Of a stretch of DNA of 53,714 nucleotides, positions 1 to 8,536 are shown one piece after another; within the stretch, counting starts at the first letter, position 1, and each line of letters begins with the position of its first letter. Origin of the DNA: CAZHCA01 sp964530825 (GTDB lineage Bacteria; Bacteroidota; Bacteroidia; Chitinophagales; Saprospiraceae); contig CAZHCA010000030.1 of assembly GCA_964530825.1 (NCBI GenBank), positions 1 through 53,714 on the forward strand. Direction: 5' to 3'. Under the pieces are notes generated by a model that did no database searches, was not told the origin of the DNA, and saw only the letters and a program-made list of their open reading frames with translations. Both the position numbers and the translations under genes were made by a program.

Positions 1-19
1 CTTCGGTGGCCGGAATTTC

Positions 20-43
20 TTAGCCGCACCCAGAGGGTGCTAA
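20..43. repeat. REP-like hairpin
   Basis: A short imperfect palindrome. GCACCC (26-31) and GGGTGC (35-40) form a perfect 6-bp stem around a 3-nt loop, and flanking TTA (20-22) and TAA (41-43) continue the symmetry after a small bulge. It lies directly upstream of a broken GxxExxY gene. It resembles short extragenic palindromes of Bacteroidota, but only one copy is visible here, so calling it a repeat is inference. Confidence 0.4.
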
Positions 44-47
44 ATAG

Positions 48-448
48 TTACAAAAGATTAATCATCTGGGCTATGAGATCATTGGCTGTGCCATTGGAGC
101 CCATAAATATCGTGGTGCGGGTTTGTTAGAGTCGGTCTATGATGAATGCATGGTCGATGAACTCAAGCTAAAAGGAATAGACGTAAAAAGACAGGTTTTG
201 GTCCCTATCGCAACAAGGGTAAAGAATTAGCTACTCCACTTAAGCTTGATCTCCTGGTAGATAATACCATAATTATCGAACTCAAAGCGGTGGAGGGAGT
301 CCTCCCGGTGCATAAAGCACAATTATTGTCTTACCTTAAGTTGGCGGCGAAGCCAAAAGGGATTCTACTAAACTTTCATACGGATAACATCGTAAAAATG
401 ACCATGCATCTGGGTACTGAAAAATTTTACAGCCTTTCAAAAATCTAA
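48..448 (+). pseudogene. Broken GxxExxY (PD-(D/E)XK-like) protein gene
   Basis: Two adjacent reading frames together encode one GxxExxY-family protein of about 133 residues. The first (from about 48 to 209) gives NHLGYEIIGCAIGAHKY and GLLESVYDECMVDELKLKG, ending in VLVPIA. The second (from about 209) resumes at NKGKELATPLKLDLLVDN, then IIIELKAVEGVLPVHKAQLL and AAKPKGILLNFHTDNIV, stopping at 446-448. A one-base deletion near 209-213 explains the switch. No ATG lies in the first frame after its upstream stop (TAG, 45-47); removing one A there would restore ATG-TTA-CAA, so the start may also be damaged. GxxExxY proteins are small, widespread and poorly characterised, with a PD-(D/E)XK nuclease-like signature; the function is not established. 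Sequencing error is the alternative to true decay. Confidence 0.75.
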
Positions 449-453
449 TAAAT

Positions 454-490
454 CTTAGTGTGTCTAAGTGATTCTAACTGCCTAAGTGGT
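454..490. repeat. CTAAGTG short repeat cluster
   Basis: Degenerate copies of the same word follow the GxxExxY stop: CTTAGTG (454-460), CTAAGTG (464-470) and CCTAAGTGGT (481-490), the last just before the fcl start codon. The longest word recurs as CCTAAGTGGTT at 2628-2638, after manC. The repeats therefore flank the fcl-manC pair. Their function is unknown. Confidence 0.4.
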
Positions 491-495
491 AAAAT

Positions 496-1428
496 ATGAA
501 AAAAGAAGATAAGCTTTATATAGCCGGACACCGAGGCATGGTCGGATCAGCAATCCACAGAAAACTAAAGGGGGAAGGTTTCACAAATATTGTCACCCGC
601 ACCTCTAAAGAACTCGATCTACGATCCCAGTCCGAAGTAGATCGCTTCTTCCAAACCCAGCGCCCGGATTATGTTTTTTTGGCGGCAGCCAAGGTAGGCG
701 GCATCCTCGCCAACAACACCTACCGGGCCGAATTCCTTTACGACAATCTACTGATCGAGGCCAATGTCATCCATGCAGCTCATAAATACGGCGTGCAAAA
801 ACTACTTTTCCTGGGCTCTTCCTGCATTTACCCGAAGATGGCGCCCCAGCCCCTGCGGGAGGATTACCTCCTCACCGGGCCGCTGGAGCCTACCAACGAG
901 CCCTACGCCATCGCCAAAATTGCAGGTATTAAGCTTTGCGATGCCTACCGCCATCAATACGGCTGCAACTTCATTTCAGTTATGCCCACCAACCTGTACG
1001 GTCCCAACGACAATTACGACCTGGAGAAGTCGCACGTGCTGCCGGCCCTGCTGCGCAAATTCCACGAAGCCAGGAAAAACGGTACGCCCGAGGTGGTCAT
1101 GTGGGGCACGGGTGAGCCCCGGCGGGAATTCCTCCACGTCGATGATCTAGCCGACGCTTGCTATTATCTGATGCAGACCTACAACGAGCCCGGCCTGGTC
1201 AACATTGGGACGGGCGAAGACATCCCCATCATTGACCTGGCGCGCTTGGTTAAGGCAATTGTAGGCTATGAAGGAGAGATTACGCATGATCTATCGAAGC
1301 CCGACGGCACCCCCCGCAAGCTCATGGATGTATCCAAGCTCAAGGCCGCCGGCTGGGAAGCCAAAATCCCGTTGGAGGAGGGCATCCGGACCGTATATGC
1401 CGGGCTGAAAAATGAAAATTGGTATTGA
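496..1428 (+). CDS. fcl: GDP-L-fucose synthase
   Basis: Catalyses the NADPH-dependent epimerase/reductase step that turns GDP-4-keto-6-deoxy-mannose into GDP-L-fucose, the donor for fucosylated surface glycans; cytoplasmic. The 310-residue protein has the usual family length. An N-terminal Rossmann GHRGMVG (residues 11-17) binds NADP. The short-chain dehydrogenase catalytic set is S108/S109 with Y137 and K141 in YAIAK. Family blocks include SSCIYPK, GTGEPRREFLHVDDLA and VNIGTGEDIPI. The next gene, manC, makes the GDP-mannose that feeds this pathway. The intermediate enzyme GDP-mannose 4,6-dehydratase is not in the window and may lie upstream. Short CTAAGTG repeats occupy the 5' flank and no clear promoter is visible. 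Confidence 0.96.
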   Translation: MKKEDKLYIAGHRGMVGSAIHRKLKGEGFTNIVTRTSKELDLRSQSEVDRFFQTQRPDYVFLAAAKVGGILANNTYRAEFLYDNLLIEANVIHAAHKYGVQKLLFLGSSCIYPKMAPQPLREDYLLTGPLEPTNEPYAIAKIAGIKLCDAYRHQYGCNFISVMPTNLYGPNDNYDLEKSHVLPALLRKFHEARKNGTPEVVMWGTGEPRREFLHVDDLADACYYLMQTYNEPGLVNIGTGEDIPIIDLARLVKAIVGYEGEITHDLSKPDGTPRKLMDVSKLKAAGWEAKIPLEEGIRTVYAGLKNENWY

Positions 1429-1508
1429 TTGGAGGGATTGGGGATAAGGGCGCAGAAGATAATCAATAACCTAGCCCCCGGACCTTAATCCAAAAATACA
1501 TCTAAAGT

Positions 1509-2576
1509 ATGCAAAACACGTATATTGCCATCATGGCCGGCGGCATCGGCTCGCGCTTTTGGCCGGCCAGCCGCACCAGCCGGCCGAAACAGTTTCTGGA
1601 TATTCTGGGGGTAGGCAAGAGCCTGCTGCGCATGACTTTCGACCGCTTCCGCAAGCTCGTTCCGGCCGAACAGATCTACATCGTTACCAATAAGCAATAC
1701 TTTGATTTGGTGAAGGAGCACCTGCCGGAGCTCACCAACAACCAGATCCTGTGCGAGCCCTCGCGCAACAATACGGCGCCCTGCGTTGCCTATACTGCCT
1801 TCAAGCTCTACGACCTCGACCCGGAGGCCAAGCTGGTGGTAGCCCCTAGCGACCACATCATTCTCGACGAGGGGGCGTTCATCGCTACCCTGAAGCGCGC
1901 CCTGGCTTTTGCCCGCCAAAACAATGCCCTACTTACCCTGGGCATTCAGCCTACCCGCCCCGATACGGGCTATGGTTATATCAACTACGAGAAAACACCT
2001 ATCGCGGGTGATGTGCACAAGGTGAAGCGCTTTACCGAAAAGCCTCCTCCCGATATGGCGCGGGAATTTCTGGCTTCGGGTGACTACCTCTGGAATGCAG
2101 GGATCTTCGTCTGGAAGGTCGAGTATTTACTGCAGGCCTTTCAGCAGCACGCGGCCGACATTCACCAAATCCTGTCCGACGCTGCCGGTGCCTACAACAC
2201 CGACCAGGAACAAGCATTTATTGACAAGGCCTATCCGACCACACCCAAAATCTCGATCGACTACGCCATCCTCGAGAAAGCCGGCAATGTGTACACCATC
2301 CCCTCGCAATTCGGCTGGAGCGACCTGGGTACCTGGGCTTCCCTGCACGCCGAATCGGGAAAAGATGCTACCGCCAACGTGGTACAGGCCGATAAGGCTA
2401 TGCTCTACAACGTGCACAACAGCTTGATCCGCGTGCCCGGGGGCAAGCTGGTTGTGGTCAAAGATCTTGACAACTACATCATCGTCGATGAGGGGGATGT
2501 GCTGCTGATCCACCCCAAAGGTAAAGAGCAGGAGATCAAGCACATCACCGGCGAGTGCGAGGATAACTATAAGTAG
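1509..2576 (+). CDS. manC: Mannose-1-phosphate guanylyltransferase
   Basis: Makes GDP-mannose from mannose-1-phosphate and GTP in the cytoplasm. The 355-residue protein is a single nucleotidyltransferase domain. The pyrophosphorylase signature GGIGSRFWP continues into SRTSRPKQFL near residues 11-30. APSDHII (about residue 117), FTEKP and YLWNAGIFVWK are typical sugar-nucleotide-binding blocks. It lacks the fused phosphomannose isomerase domain seen in the long bifunctional enzymes (about 470 residues), so it is the short form. It lies 80 bp downstream of fcl on the same strand, and the two probably work together to supply GDP-mannose and GDP-fucose. Confidence 0.95.
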   Translation: MQNTYIAIMAGGIGSRFWPASRTSRPKQFLDILGVGKSLLRMTFDRFRKLVPAEQIYIVTNKQYFDLVKEHLPELTNNQILCEPSRNNTAPCVAYTAFKLYDLDPEAKLVVAPSDHIILDEGAFIATLKRALAFARQNNALLTLGIQPTRPDTGYGYINYEKTPIAGDVHKVKRFTEKPPPDMAREFLASGDYLWNAGIFVWKVEYLLQAFQQHAADIHQILSDAAGAYNTDQEQAFIDKAYPTTPKISIDYAILEKAGNVYTIPSQFGWSDLGTWASLHAESGKDATANVVQADKAMLYNVHNSLIRVPGGKLVVVKDLDNYIIVDEGDVLLIHPKGKEQEIKHITGECEDNYK

Positions 2577-2697
2577 TTGCCCGAAGCAATTGGATTAACT
2601 ACTTAGTCACAAAGAAAACTCAAAGTACCTAAGTGGTTAAAAAGATGGCAGCAAATTGCGGCGCTCATTTTTTGTAGTTGTATTTTTTGGGCCCAAA

Positions 2698-4308
2698 TTA
2701 TCTGTACAGTTCACTGTAATACTCCTCCAGCATGCGCTGCATTGCGAACCGGTCCTTGGTCGTAAGAATGCTCTGGCGCATCATCTCCACCCATTTTTCC
2801 CGATCTTCGTAATACGTCGGCACGACTTCGTTGAGTAGCACTTCGTAGAGCGCCTGCAGGTCGTGTTTATCCTGTACGGCAGTGTCTTCGTGCTCGAAGC
2901 CGTCGCCGAACTGGAAGCCATTGACGCCGTGCTCGCAGACTTCGGGCCACCAGCCGTCGAGGATAGAGCAGTTGAGCACCCCGTTCATGGCGGCCTTCAT
3001 ACCCGAGGTGCCGCTGGCTTCCTTGGGGCGGCGCGGATTGTTGAGCCATACATCGACGCCCCGCGTGAGCGTGCGGCCGGTGGGCATGTCGTAGTTTTCT
3101 ACAAAAGCTACTGCTTTAGGGTATTGGCGTGCGTATTCGACAAGCCGGGTAACCAGCTCTTTACCCCGGTTATCCATGGGGTGAGCCTTGCCGGAGAATA
3201 CCAGCTGCACACTCTGGTCTTCCAGGAGGGGCTCGATGATCTCGGTCTGTTGAAAGATGAGGTCGGCACGCTTGTAGGGCGCTGCCCGGCGCGAAAAGCC
3301 GATGACCATCTTGTCTTCATCAAAGCGGGTACCGGTGCGGGCCTCGACGAAGTCGATCATGGCGCGCTTATTTTGCAGGTGGGCTTCCCAGATGTCTTCG
3401 TTGCGCTCGGCGGCTTGGGTCATGCGGGGGTCGACCCAGGTGGGCAGGTGCACGCAGTTGGTGATGGCGATGATCTCGGAGCGACCCTCGACGTGCGCCC
3501 ACATATCGTTGGCCGTCTGGCCATGCAGCTGGGCGACGGCGTTCGACTTGCGCGCCAGGCGCAGGGCGCCCACCGTCATATTAAAAGGCTCGCCGCCAAT
3601 TTGCTTCAGTTGCGCTTCCGTCATGCCCAGGTTGGCGTGCAGGTAAAGTAGTCGACTAATGGGGTGCGTCTCGTTACCACCCTTTACCGGCGTATGGGTG
3701 GTAAAAACGATTTCCTGCTTGCTGTTTTCCAAAGCCTTTTCGAAGGACTGCCCTTCCTCCATTTTTTCCCGCATCAGTTCAAAACCGGCAAACAGGGCAT
3801 GGCCCTCATTGAAGTGGTATACGTCGATGGGAATGTTGAGGGCGCGCAGGGCGCGTACGCCGCCTACGCCGAGCACAATTTCCTGTGCGACCCGTTCCTC
3901 ACCAAACCAACCGTATAGCTGGCCGGTAGTCCAGGACTCGGGGTTGGCGGGCAGGTCGGTATCAAGCAGGTAGAGGTCGACGTTGCCGAACTTGTCGACC
4001 TTCCACACTTTGCACTCGACGTCCTGTCCTTTGATGTCGACCATAACCGTTACGCCGGTATCTTCTAGGAAGTCGTATTCGTAATTGCGGTAGCTGTCGT
4101 AGGGTTTGCCGTCGGGCCCGATGTATTGATCGGTGTAACCTTGCTTCCACTTGATGCCGATACCCACGATGGGGTAGTCGTGGTCTTTGGCGCCTTTGAG
4201 GTAGTCGCCGGCCAGGATGCCTAGGCCGCCGGCATAAGTTTTTAAAGACTGATCCAGGCCGTATTCCATACAGAAATAGGCTACTCGTGGCTTTGCGTTT
4301 TTCGCCAT
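2698..4308 (-). CDS. glgP: Alpha-glucan phosphorylase (short form)
   Basis: Phosphorolytic release of glucose-1-phosphate from glycogen or maltodextrin; cytoplasmic, PLP-dependent. The 536-residue protein starts directly at the catalytic core (AYFCMEYGLDQSLKTYAGGL), so it lacks the roughly 100-residue N-terminal extension of longer family members. HFNEGHA, TTHTPV and RRAAPYKR are family blocks. The PLP lysine is K438 in EASGTSGMKAAMNG. It is the last gene of a minus-strand run, 48 bp after the Wzi-like gene. No glycogen synthase or branching enzyme is in the window. Substrate preference (glycogen or maltodextrin) cannot be read from the sequence. Confidence 0.92.
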   Translation of the reverse strand: MAKNAKPRVAYFCMEYGLDQSLKTYAGGLGILAGDYLKGAKDHDYPIVGIGIKWKQGYTDQYIGPDGKPYDSYRNYEYDFLEDTGVTVMVDIKGQDVECKVWKVDKFGNVDLYLLDTDLPANPESWTTGQLYGWFGEERVAQEIVLGVGGVRALRALNIPIDVYHFNEGHALFAGFELMREKMEEGQSFEKALENSKQEIVFTTHTPVKGGNETHPISRLLYLHANLGMTEAQLKQIGGEPFNMTVGALRLARKSNAVAQLHGQTANDMWAHVEGRSEIIAITNCVHLPTWVDPRMTQAAERNEDIWEAHLQNKRAMIDFVEARTGTRFDEDKMVIGFSRRAAPYKRADLIFQQTEIIEPLLEDQSVQLVFSGKAHPMDNRGKELVTRLVEYARQYPKAVAFVENYDMPTGRTLTRGVDVWLNNPRRPKEASGTSGMKAAMNGVLNCSILDGWWPEVCEHGVNGFQFGDGFEHEDTAVQDKHDLQALYEVLLNEVVPTYYEDREKWVEMMRQSILTTKDRFAMQRMLEEYYSELYR

Positions 4309-4356
4309 GGGTGTTTTAGTTGTAGGCGGTTCGATAATGGGCGGAGCAATGGGCTC

Positions 4357-6132
4357 CTAAAAATCCATGCGCAAAGGGCGCATATTGATGCGGATACCTC
4401 CGCCGATGTACTGCGTGCGCACATCGCCGATCAGCGCTTCGCTGGATTCGTTGCGACGAAAATAATGAAGATCCACAAAAACATTGTGCGCCAGCATATA
4501 ACTTATGTCGATCCCGAGTAAAGAGGTGGTGGTGTTGATACCCTGTCCGATCTCATTGCCGTAGTTCTGTTCGCGCGTGTCATACGACAGCAGGATGTTC
4601 GATCCGAAATTTTGTCCGGGCGGATCCTGCCCCTGCTCGGCTAGGATAAGGCGGGCTTCCAAAAAAAGGCGGGGGACGGGCCGGTAGCGCCCGATAAAGA
4701 TCGACTCGCGGAAATTGGCGCCCAGCGGATGGGCGAGTGCCATATTGTAGTGGGCGTAGTTGGCTGTGCTGTCGAAGTGGGTATAGGTGTAAGGCCGGGC
4801 CAGATTGTGCTCGGCCTGCAGGTCGAGGTGTTCTATGCCGAAGGCATTGATGTACTTGCCACCTATCTGGATGCCGAATTTATTGCCCCACCAGCCCTGC
4901 GGATCTACAAAGAGTTCGTTAAAGACAAATTCGTCGAAGATCAGCTGTCCGTAAACCTGGAATCGCCGCAAGAAGTTCCAATGGGCATCGAAGCCCAGCA
5001 GCACGTTGTCGGGGCTGCCCAGCCCCTGCTCGATGGTGCGGTACAGAATGACCGGCACCAGGTACTGAAACTCGAATTGATTGTTGCGGCGGAAAATGAC
5101 AGCTTCAAACAGTCCTACGTTCAGGTCGGGTGTGATGTTGAAACTCAGGTGGTGCAAGGCGGCGTATTTTTTTCCCACGATCTGGTTGCCCGGCGCTTCG
5201 TTGGCCGAGGTAGCGGCCAGCTCGGTAAACAGGTTTTGGTACTGGAACTTCCAGACTTTCCAGTTGAGCTTGAGGTAGAGGCGATTATTAGAAAAATCGG
5301 ACCACAGCATCGACCGGTAACCGTTACCGATGAAGTTGCGACCGTAGCCGAACTGCAATCCGATGTGGGGGGTAAAATGAAAGCCGATCATCCCCTGGCT
5401 GTTGAGAAAATCGTAGGCATTGTCGCTGTTGAACAGGCTGCTTTCGAAGCGCTTGTATAGGCCGTTCCCGGGCAGGGCCTGGAAGGTGTCGATAAAATTG
5501 CGCACGTAGCGTGGGAACTGAGCCTGGCTTTCCACAATATCGAGGAAAAAATAGACGCGGTCGTCTACACCCCCGCGCAGGCGCAGGCCCCGTTGGTTGG
5601 TGAAAAGGTTTTCGGCGTTTTCGTTGCCGGCGTAGGCTTTTACATTGAGCATAGGGTTGACCCGCAGGTAGAAATATTTGCTGTTGACCTCGAAGAGGTT
5701 GGCCGGCGTGCGGTAGAAGGTATTGAACCAAGGGCGCCGGCTGGTCCGGTAAGCTGGGTGCTGCCGGCTGATCTCAATGCGGGTAAGCTGGGTATCGGGG
5801 TAGACGTAGTTGCGAGGCCCGCCGACGGTGGTCGGAAAATTGGGCGGCAACAGCCATTCGTTGTTATCTAGGAAAATGTAGTCGAGGTCGAAGCGGTCGC
5901 GGCGCGTACGGAGAACGCCCGCGCTATCGATGCCCAAGGCGAAGCGGGTGATATCACCGCGCTCGTAAAACTTCATGGAAGGATGAAATCCCGGATCGCG
6001 CCCCGAAAGAATATCCATCCGGTCGAGTAGCTGGTAGGCGAGATGGCCCAACGGCAGGGGTGGACCCTGGGTATGGCCAACCTCGGCTATGACCAGACCG
6101 AAGATCAATAGCAACCATTTCTTAGCTTGCAT
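4357..6132 (-). CDS. Wzi/RemB-like outer-membrane beta-barrel protein
   Basis: Probable outer-membrane barrel of the capsule-assembly Wzi family, which in Bacteroidota also includes the gliding protein RemB. I place the start at the ATG of 6130-6132 (591 residues), because it begins a signal peptide (MQAKKWLLLIFGLVIAEVGH, then TQ). The open frame continues 68 codons upstream, but that extension is Cys/Pro-rich and unlike a protein start. The body is rich in alternating aromatic strands (RLYLKLNWKVWKFQYQNLF) and ends in RMDF, a terminal Phe as expected for a barrel. Early Wzi-like text includes RMDILSGRDPGFHPSMKFYE. It follows kdsD and two secreted-protein genes, consistent with a role in surface polysaccharide. 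Capsule anchoring versus a motility role is not decidable here. Confidence 0.72.
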   Translation of the reverse strand: MQAKKWLLLIFGLVIAEVGHTQGPPLPLGHLAYQLLDRMDILSGRDPGFHPSMKFYERGDITRFALGIDSAGVLRTRRDRFDLDYIFLDNNEWLLPPNFPTTVGGPRNYVYPDTQLTRIEISRQHPAYRTSRRPWFNTFYRTPANLFEVNSKYFYLRVNPMLNVKAYAGNENAENLFTNQRGLRLRGGVDDRVYFFLDIVESQAQFPRYVRNFIDTFQALPGNGLYKRFESSLFNSDNAYDFLNSQGMIGFHFTPHIGLQFGYGRNFIGNGYRSMLWSDFSNNRLYLKLNWKVWKFQYQNLFTELAATSANEAPGNQIVGKKYAALHHLSFNITPDLNVGLFEAVIFRRNNQFEFQYLVPVILYRTIEQGLGSPDNVLLGFDAHWNFLRRFQVYGQLIFDEFVFNELFVDPQGWWGNKFGIQIGGKYINAFGIEHLDLQAEHNLARPYTYTHFDSTANYAHYNMALAHPLGANFRESIFIGRYRPVPRLFLEARLILAEQGQDPPGQNFGSNILLSYDTREQNYGNEIGQGINTTTSLLGIDISYMLAHNVFVDLHYFRRNESSEALIGDVRTQYIGGGIRINMRPLRMDF

Positions 6133-6244
6133 GGGCTTACGTAATGATGGCAGCAAGTTAGCGGGAAGGCGGCAAAAAGCGAAACGGGCCCCGCAAAAAG
6201 GGCAAAGGTGTCGCGTAATCAACCAGCAGCATGAGGGCTCTAGC

Positions 6245-8536
6245 TCATCGCTGGGCGTAGGCGGCAAAGTATTTGCACTCCTCAATAATACGGTCGTAAA
6301 ACCGAGTGTCCTGATAATTTTCGATGAGCAGGTCAAAATACCGGTAGTCGCGCTCTAGGCCTTTGTAGCGCTCCACTTCGTAGCGTTTTTGGTCACATTT
6401 GGCAGCCATAAAGGCCGCGCGCGCCAGTAGCTCGGGATTGTCGCTGAGTTCCAGTACCCTTTGGAAATATGTGAGCGGCACCGTTACGTCCATGTTCTCC
6501 TTATTGCCGTATGGGAAATCCGGATGGGGGAAAACAAAATCTCCATCGCGCAACAGCCGCGGATTCATGGATGCGCCCGAGCGGTAGTAGTCGGCAGCAT
6601 TCCATGCGTAGCCGAAATAAGAAATGTTGTAAAGCCCCAACCCCAACTCGTAAAAGTGCTGGGCACCTTCGGCGCGCTGGGCCAGCGCCTGGTTCTGAAG
6701 GTCGATGAATTTATTGATTAATTGGAGGCGGTTAAAGTCCTTGTAGTAGTAAAACGTATCAGGACGCGTGCGGCAGTTGATACAATCGCGTATGCGTTCT
6801 CCGAAGGGATTGAAAGCTCCCTGGAGCTTGTACTCGGCGGGTACTTCCCCATAGACTGCCCGGGCGGCCACCAACTCATAGCCACCTAAAAGATCGGTGG
6901 CCTTGATGAACTCCAGCTCATTGCGAATATCTACGGAGTCTTCGTACTGCAGCATCATGTTTTCCAGCCGGTTAGGTCGGGGCTCTTCGGCTACGGCAAT
7001 CACGTCGTCGATCAGTTCGAAGTCCGGATTGGGCTTGAGGTAATCCAGCGGATACTGGATGAGAAAAGCCTTGGCTTCATTGCCGTTTTGCTGGTACAGG
7101 TAGAGGAGTTTGTCGTAGATGAAGTCCTGAAAATCGGGATACTTGGCGTACAGGTCATTACCCTGGATGATGGCCGCCAGTTCGCGCTCGACCTCGTCGT
7201 TGATGACCTCGTAAGAGCTGATCTGCAGCGCCAACTGAAACACCTTCAGTTGTTCCTTCAGGTCTCTGTCGCTGACCATTTTTTCTGCTTCAAAAAAAGA
7301 CCGAGTAGCGGCATAGTAATTGCCGGCCAGGGTCTCCAGGTAACCCAGGGTGACTTGCCAAAGGGCGAGGTTGGGCATGCGCCCTTCCTGAAGTATCGTC
7401 CGCACGAATTGTTGCAGCTCGATCACGTAATCGCCGGCGAAACTGCGCGGCCGGTCGTACAGCCGCCGATTTTGTCGTTTTTTCCGATTAAACTCCAGTC
7501 CCAGCAGATCTTTTTCCAACTCCCGCATTTCTTTGAGCATGAGCGCCTCGAGATAGTCGCTGGTCGGTTCCAGCTCATAGATGGCGTTCATCTCCTCGAT
7601 GGCACGGCTGTCGCGCACCGAGGCGCGCATGGCGTAGAGCGTACTGCGCTCGCGATCGTCCCGGCATTTTAAATACACCTCCCGCCACTCCTCATCCGTG
7701 CGAATGTCGAGGCTTCGAAAAGCCGAGGATCGTTTGCTGGGGCAGTTCTGGAATATTTGCAAGTAGAGGTAGGCCGCTTCGAGCCGGTCACCCAAGGCCT
7801 GTATGGCGCCTGCCTTGTGACCCAGCGCCCAGTACTCGATGATGCTGGGGTCGTTGTCGATTTTGGGCATCAAATAGTCGTAGAGCCGGATCGCCCGCCG
7901 GTACTGGCCAGCGTAATGAGCTAATCGGATGACCTGGTAAGCGTAGCGCAGTCGGATGTAGTGCGATTTGCTCCGAAACAGGTTGCGCTCGCCCCGCTGA
8001 ATCATGCGATTAATCTCGAAGGTATCGAGCGGGCGGCTTTCTTCTTCCCACAGGTCGGGGTCTACGACAAAAGGCTCGCAGCGTTTGGCGAAGATCAGAT
8101 AGTCGGCCGTTTCTACACAGCCTTGGCGTTCGATGTAGCGCGCGAAACTATTGCCGGCAAGGGGCCCGGTGAGGGGAATGTTTTTGCTGCCTGCCGCTGA
8201 CCACAGCTGTTGGAGCTCGCCCAGCCCGGTTTTGTATACCAGCTGGTAAATATCCTCCTGGTCGGGCCAGCCGCAGTGGCGCTCCTGCCACTCCGCTACA
8301 TTGCCCTGGATTTGCTGGCGGCGGGCATCGGCAAAGCGTTCGTACAGTTGCTCGTAGGTAAGGAAAAACTCGGCGCCGCGCAGATCGGGGTTGATAATGC
8401 CGGCATTCAGAAAGGTGTAACCGTGGAAGGAACGATCATAGGGTCCACAGCCCTTGGAAATGGCATGCGGTACCAGAACGAACAGCAGGATCAAACTAAC
8501 GACCGACGGTACGGTACAGGCTATCGAGTTGCGCAT
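6245..8536 (-). CDS. Large secreted helical-repeat protein, function unknown
   Basis: I do not recognise a characterised family. The chosen ATG (8534-8536; 763 residues) opens a signal peptide, MRNSIACTVPSVVSLILLFV followed by LVPHAIS. A second ATG 16 codons upstream is possible. The mature start is CGPYDRSFHGYTFLNAGIIN. The rest is mostly alpha-helical with TPR-like pairs such as RLAHYAGQYRRAIRLYDYLM and EYWALGHKAGAIQALGDRLE. A CINCR motif sits near residue 590. The start overlaps the end of the preceding lipoprotein gene by 41 bp, implying coupled translation and linked function. A periplasmic or surface scaffold is plausible, but this is inference from the signal peptide and helical repeats only. 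Confidence 0.8.
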   Translation of the reverse strand: MRNSIACTVPSVVSLILLFVLVPHAISKGCGPYDRSFHGYTFLNAGIINPDLRGAEFFLTYEQLYERFADARRQQIQGNVAEWQERHCGWPDQEDIYQLVYKTGLGELQQLWSAAGSKNIPLTGPLAGNSFARYIERQGCVETADYLIFAKRCEPFVVDPDLWEEESRPLDTFEINRMIQRGERNLFRSKSHYIRLRYAYQVIRLAHYAGQYRRAIRLYDYLMPKIDNDPSIIEYWALGHKAGAIQALGDRLEAAYLYLQIFQNCPSKRSSAFRSLDIRTDEEWREVYLKCRDDRERSTLYAMRASVRDSRAIEEMNAIYELEPTSDYLEALMLKEMRELEKDLLGLEFNRKKRQNRRLYDRPRSFAGDYVIELQQFVRTILQEGRMPNLALWQVTLGYLETLAGNYYAATRSFFEAEKMVSDRDLKEQLKVFQLALQISSYEVINDEVERELAAIIQGNDLYAKYPDFQDFIYDKLLYLYQQNGNEAKAFLIQYPLDYLKPNPDFELIDDVIAVAEEPRPNRLENMMLQYEDSVDIRNELEFIKATDLLGGYELVAARAVYGEVPAEYKLQGAFNPFGERIRDCINCRTRPDTFYYYKDFNRLQLINKFIDLQNQALAQRAEGAQHFYELGLGLYNISYFGYAWNAADYYRSGASMNPRLLRDGDFVFPHPDFPYGNKENMDVTVPLTYFQRVLELSDNPELLARAAFMAAKCDQKRYEVERYKGLERDYRYFDLLIENYQDTRFYDRIIEECKYFAAYAQR

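Noticed and set aside
2863..3651. Long plus-strand frame opposite glgP
   Set aside because: Antisense shadow of a confidently identified gene; no homology signal or start context.
6133..6336. 68-codon upstream extension of the Wzi-like frame
   Set aside because: Rich in Cys and Pro with no signal peptide, and it overlaps the end of the next gene; the internal ATG at 6130-6132 starts a clear signal peptide.
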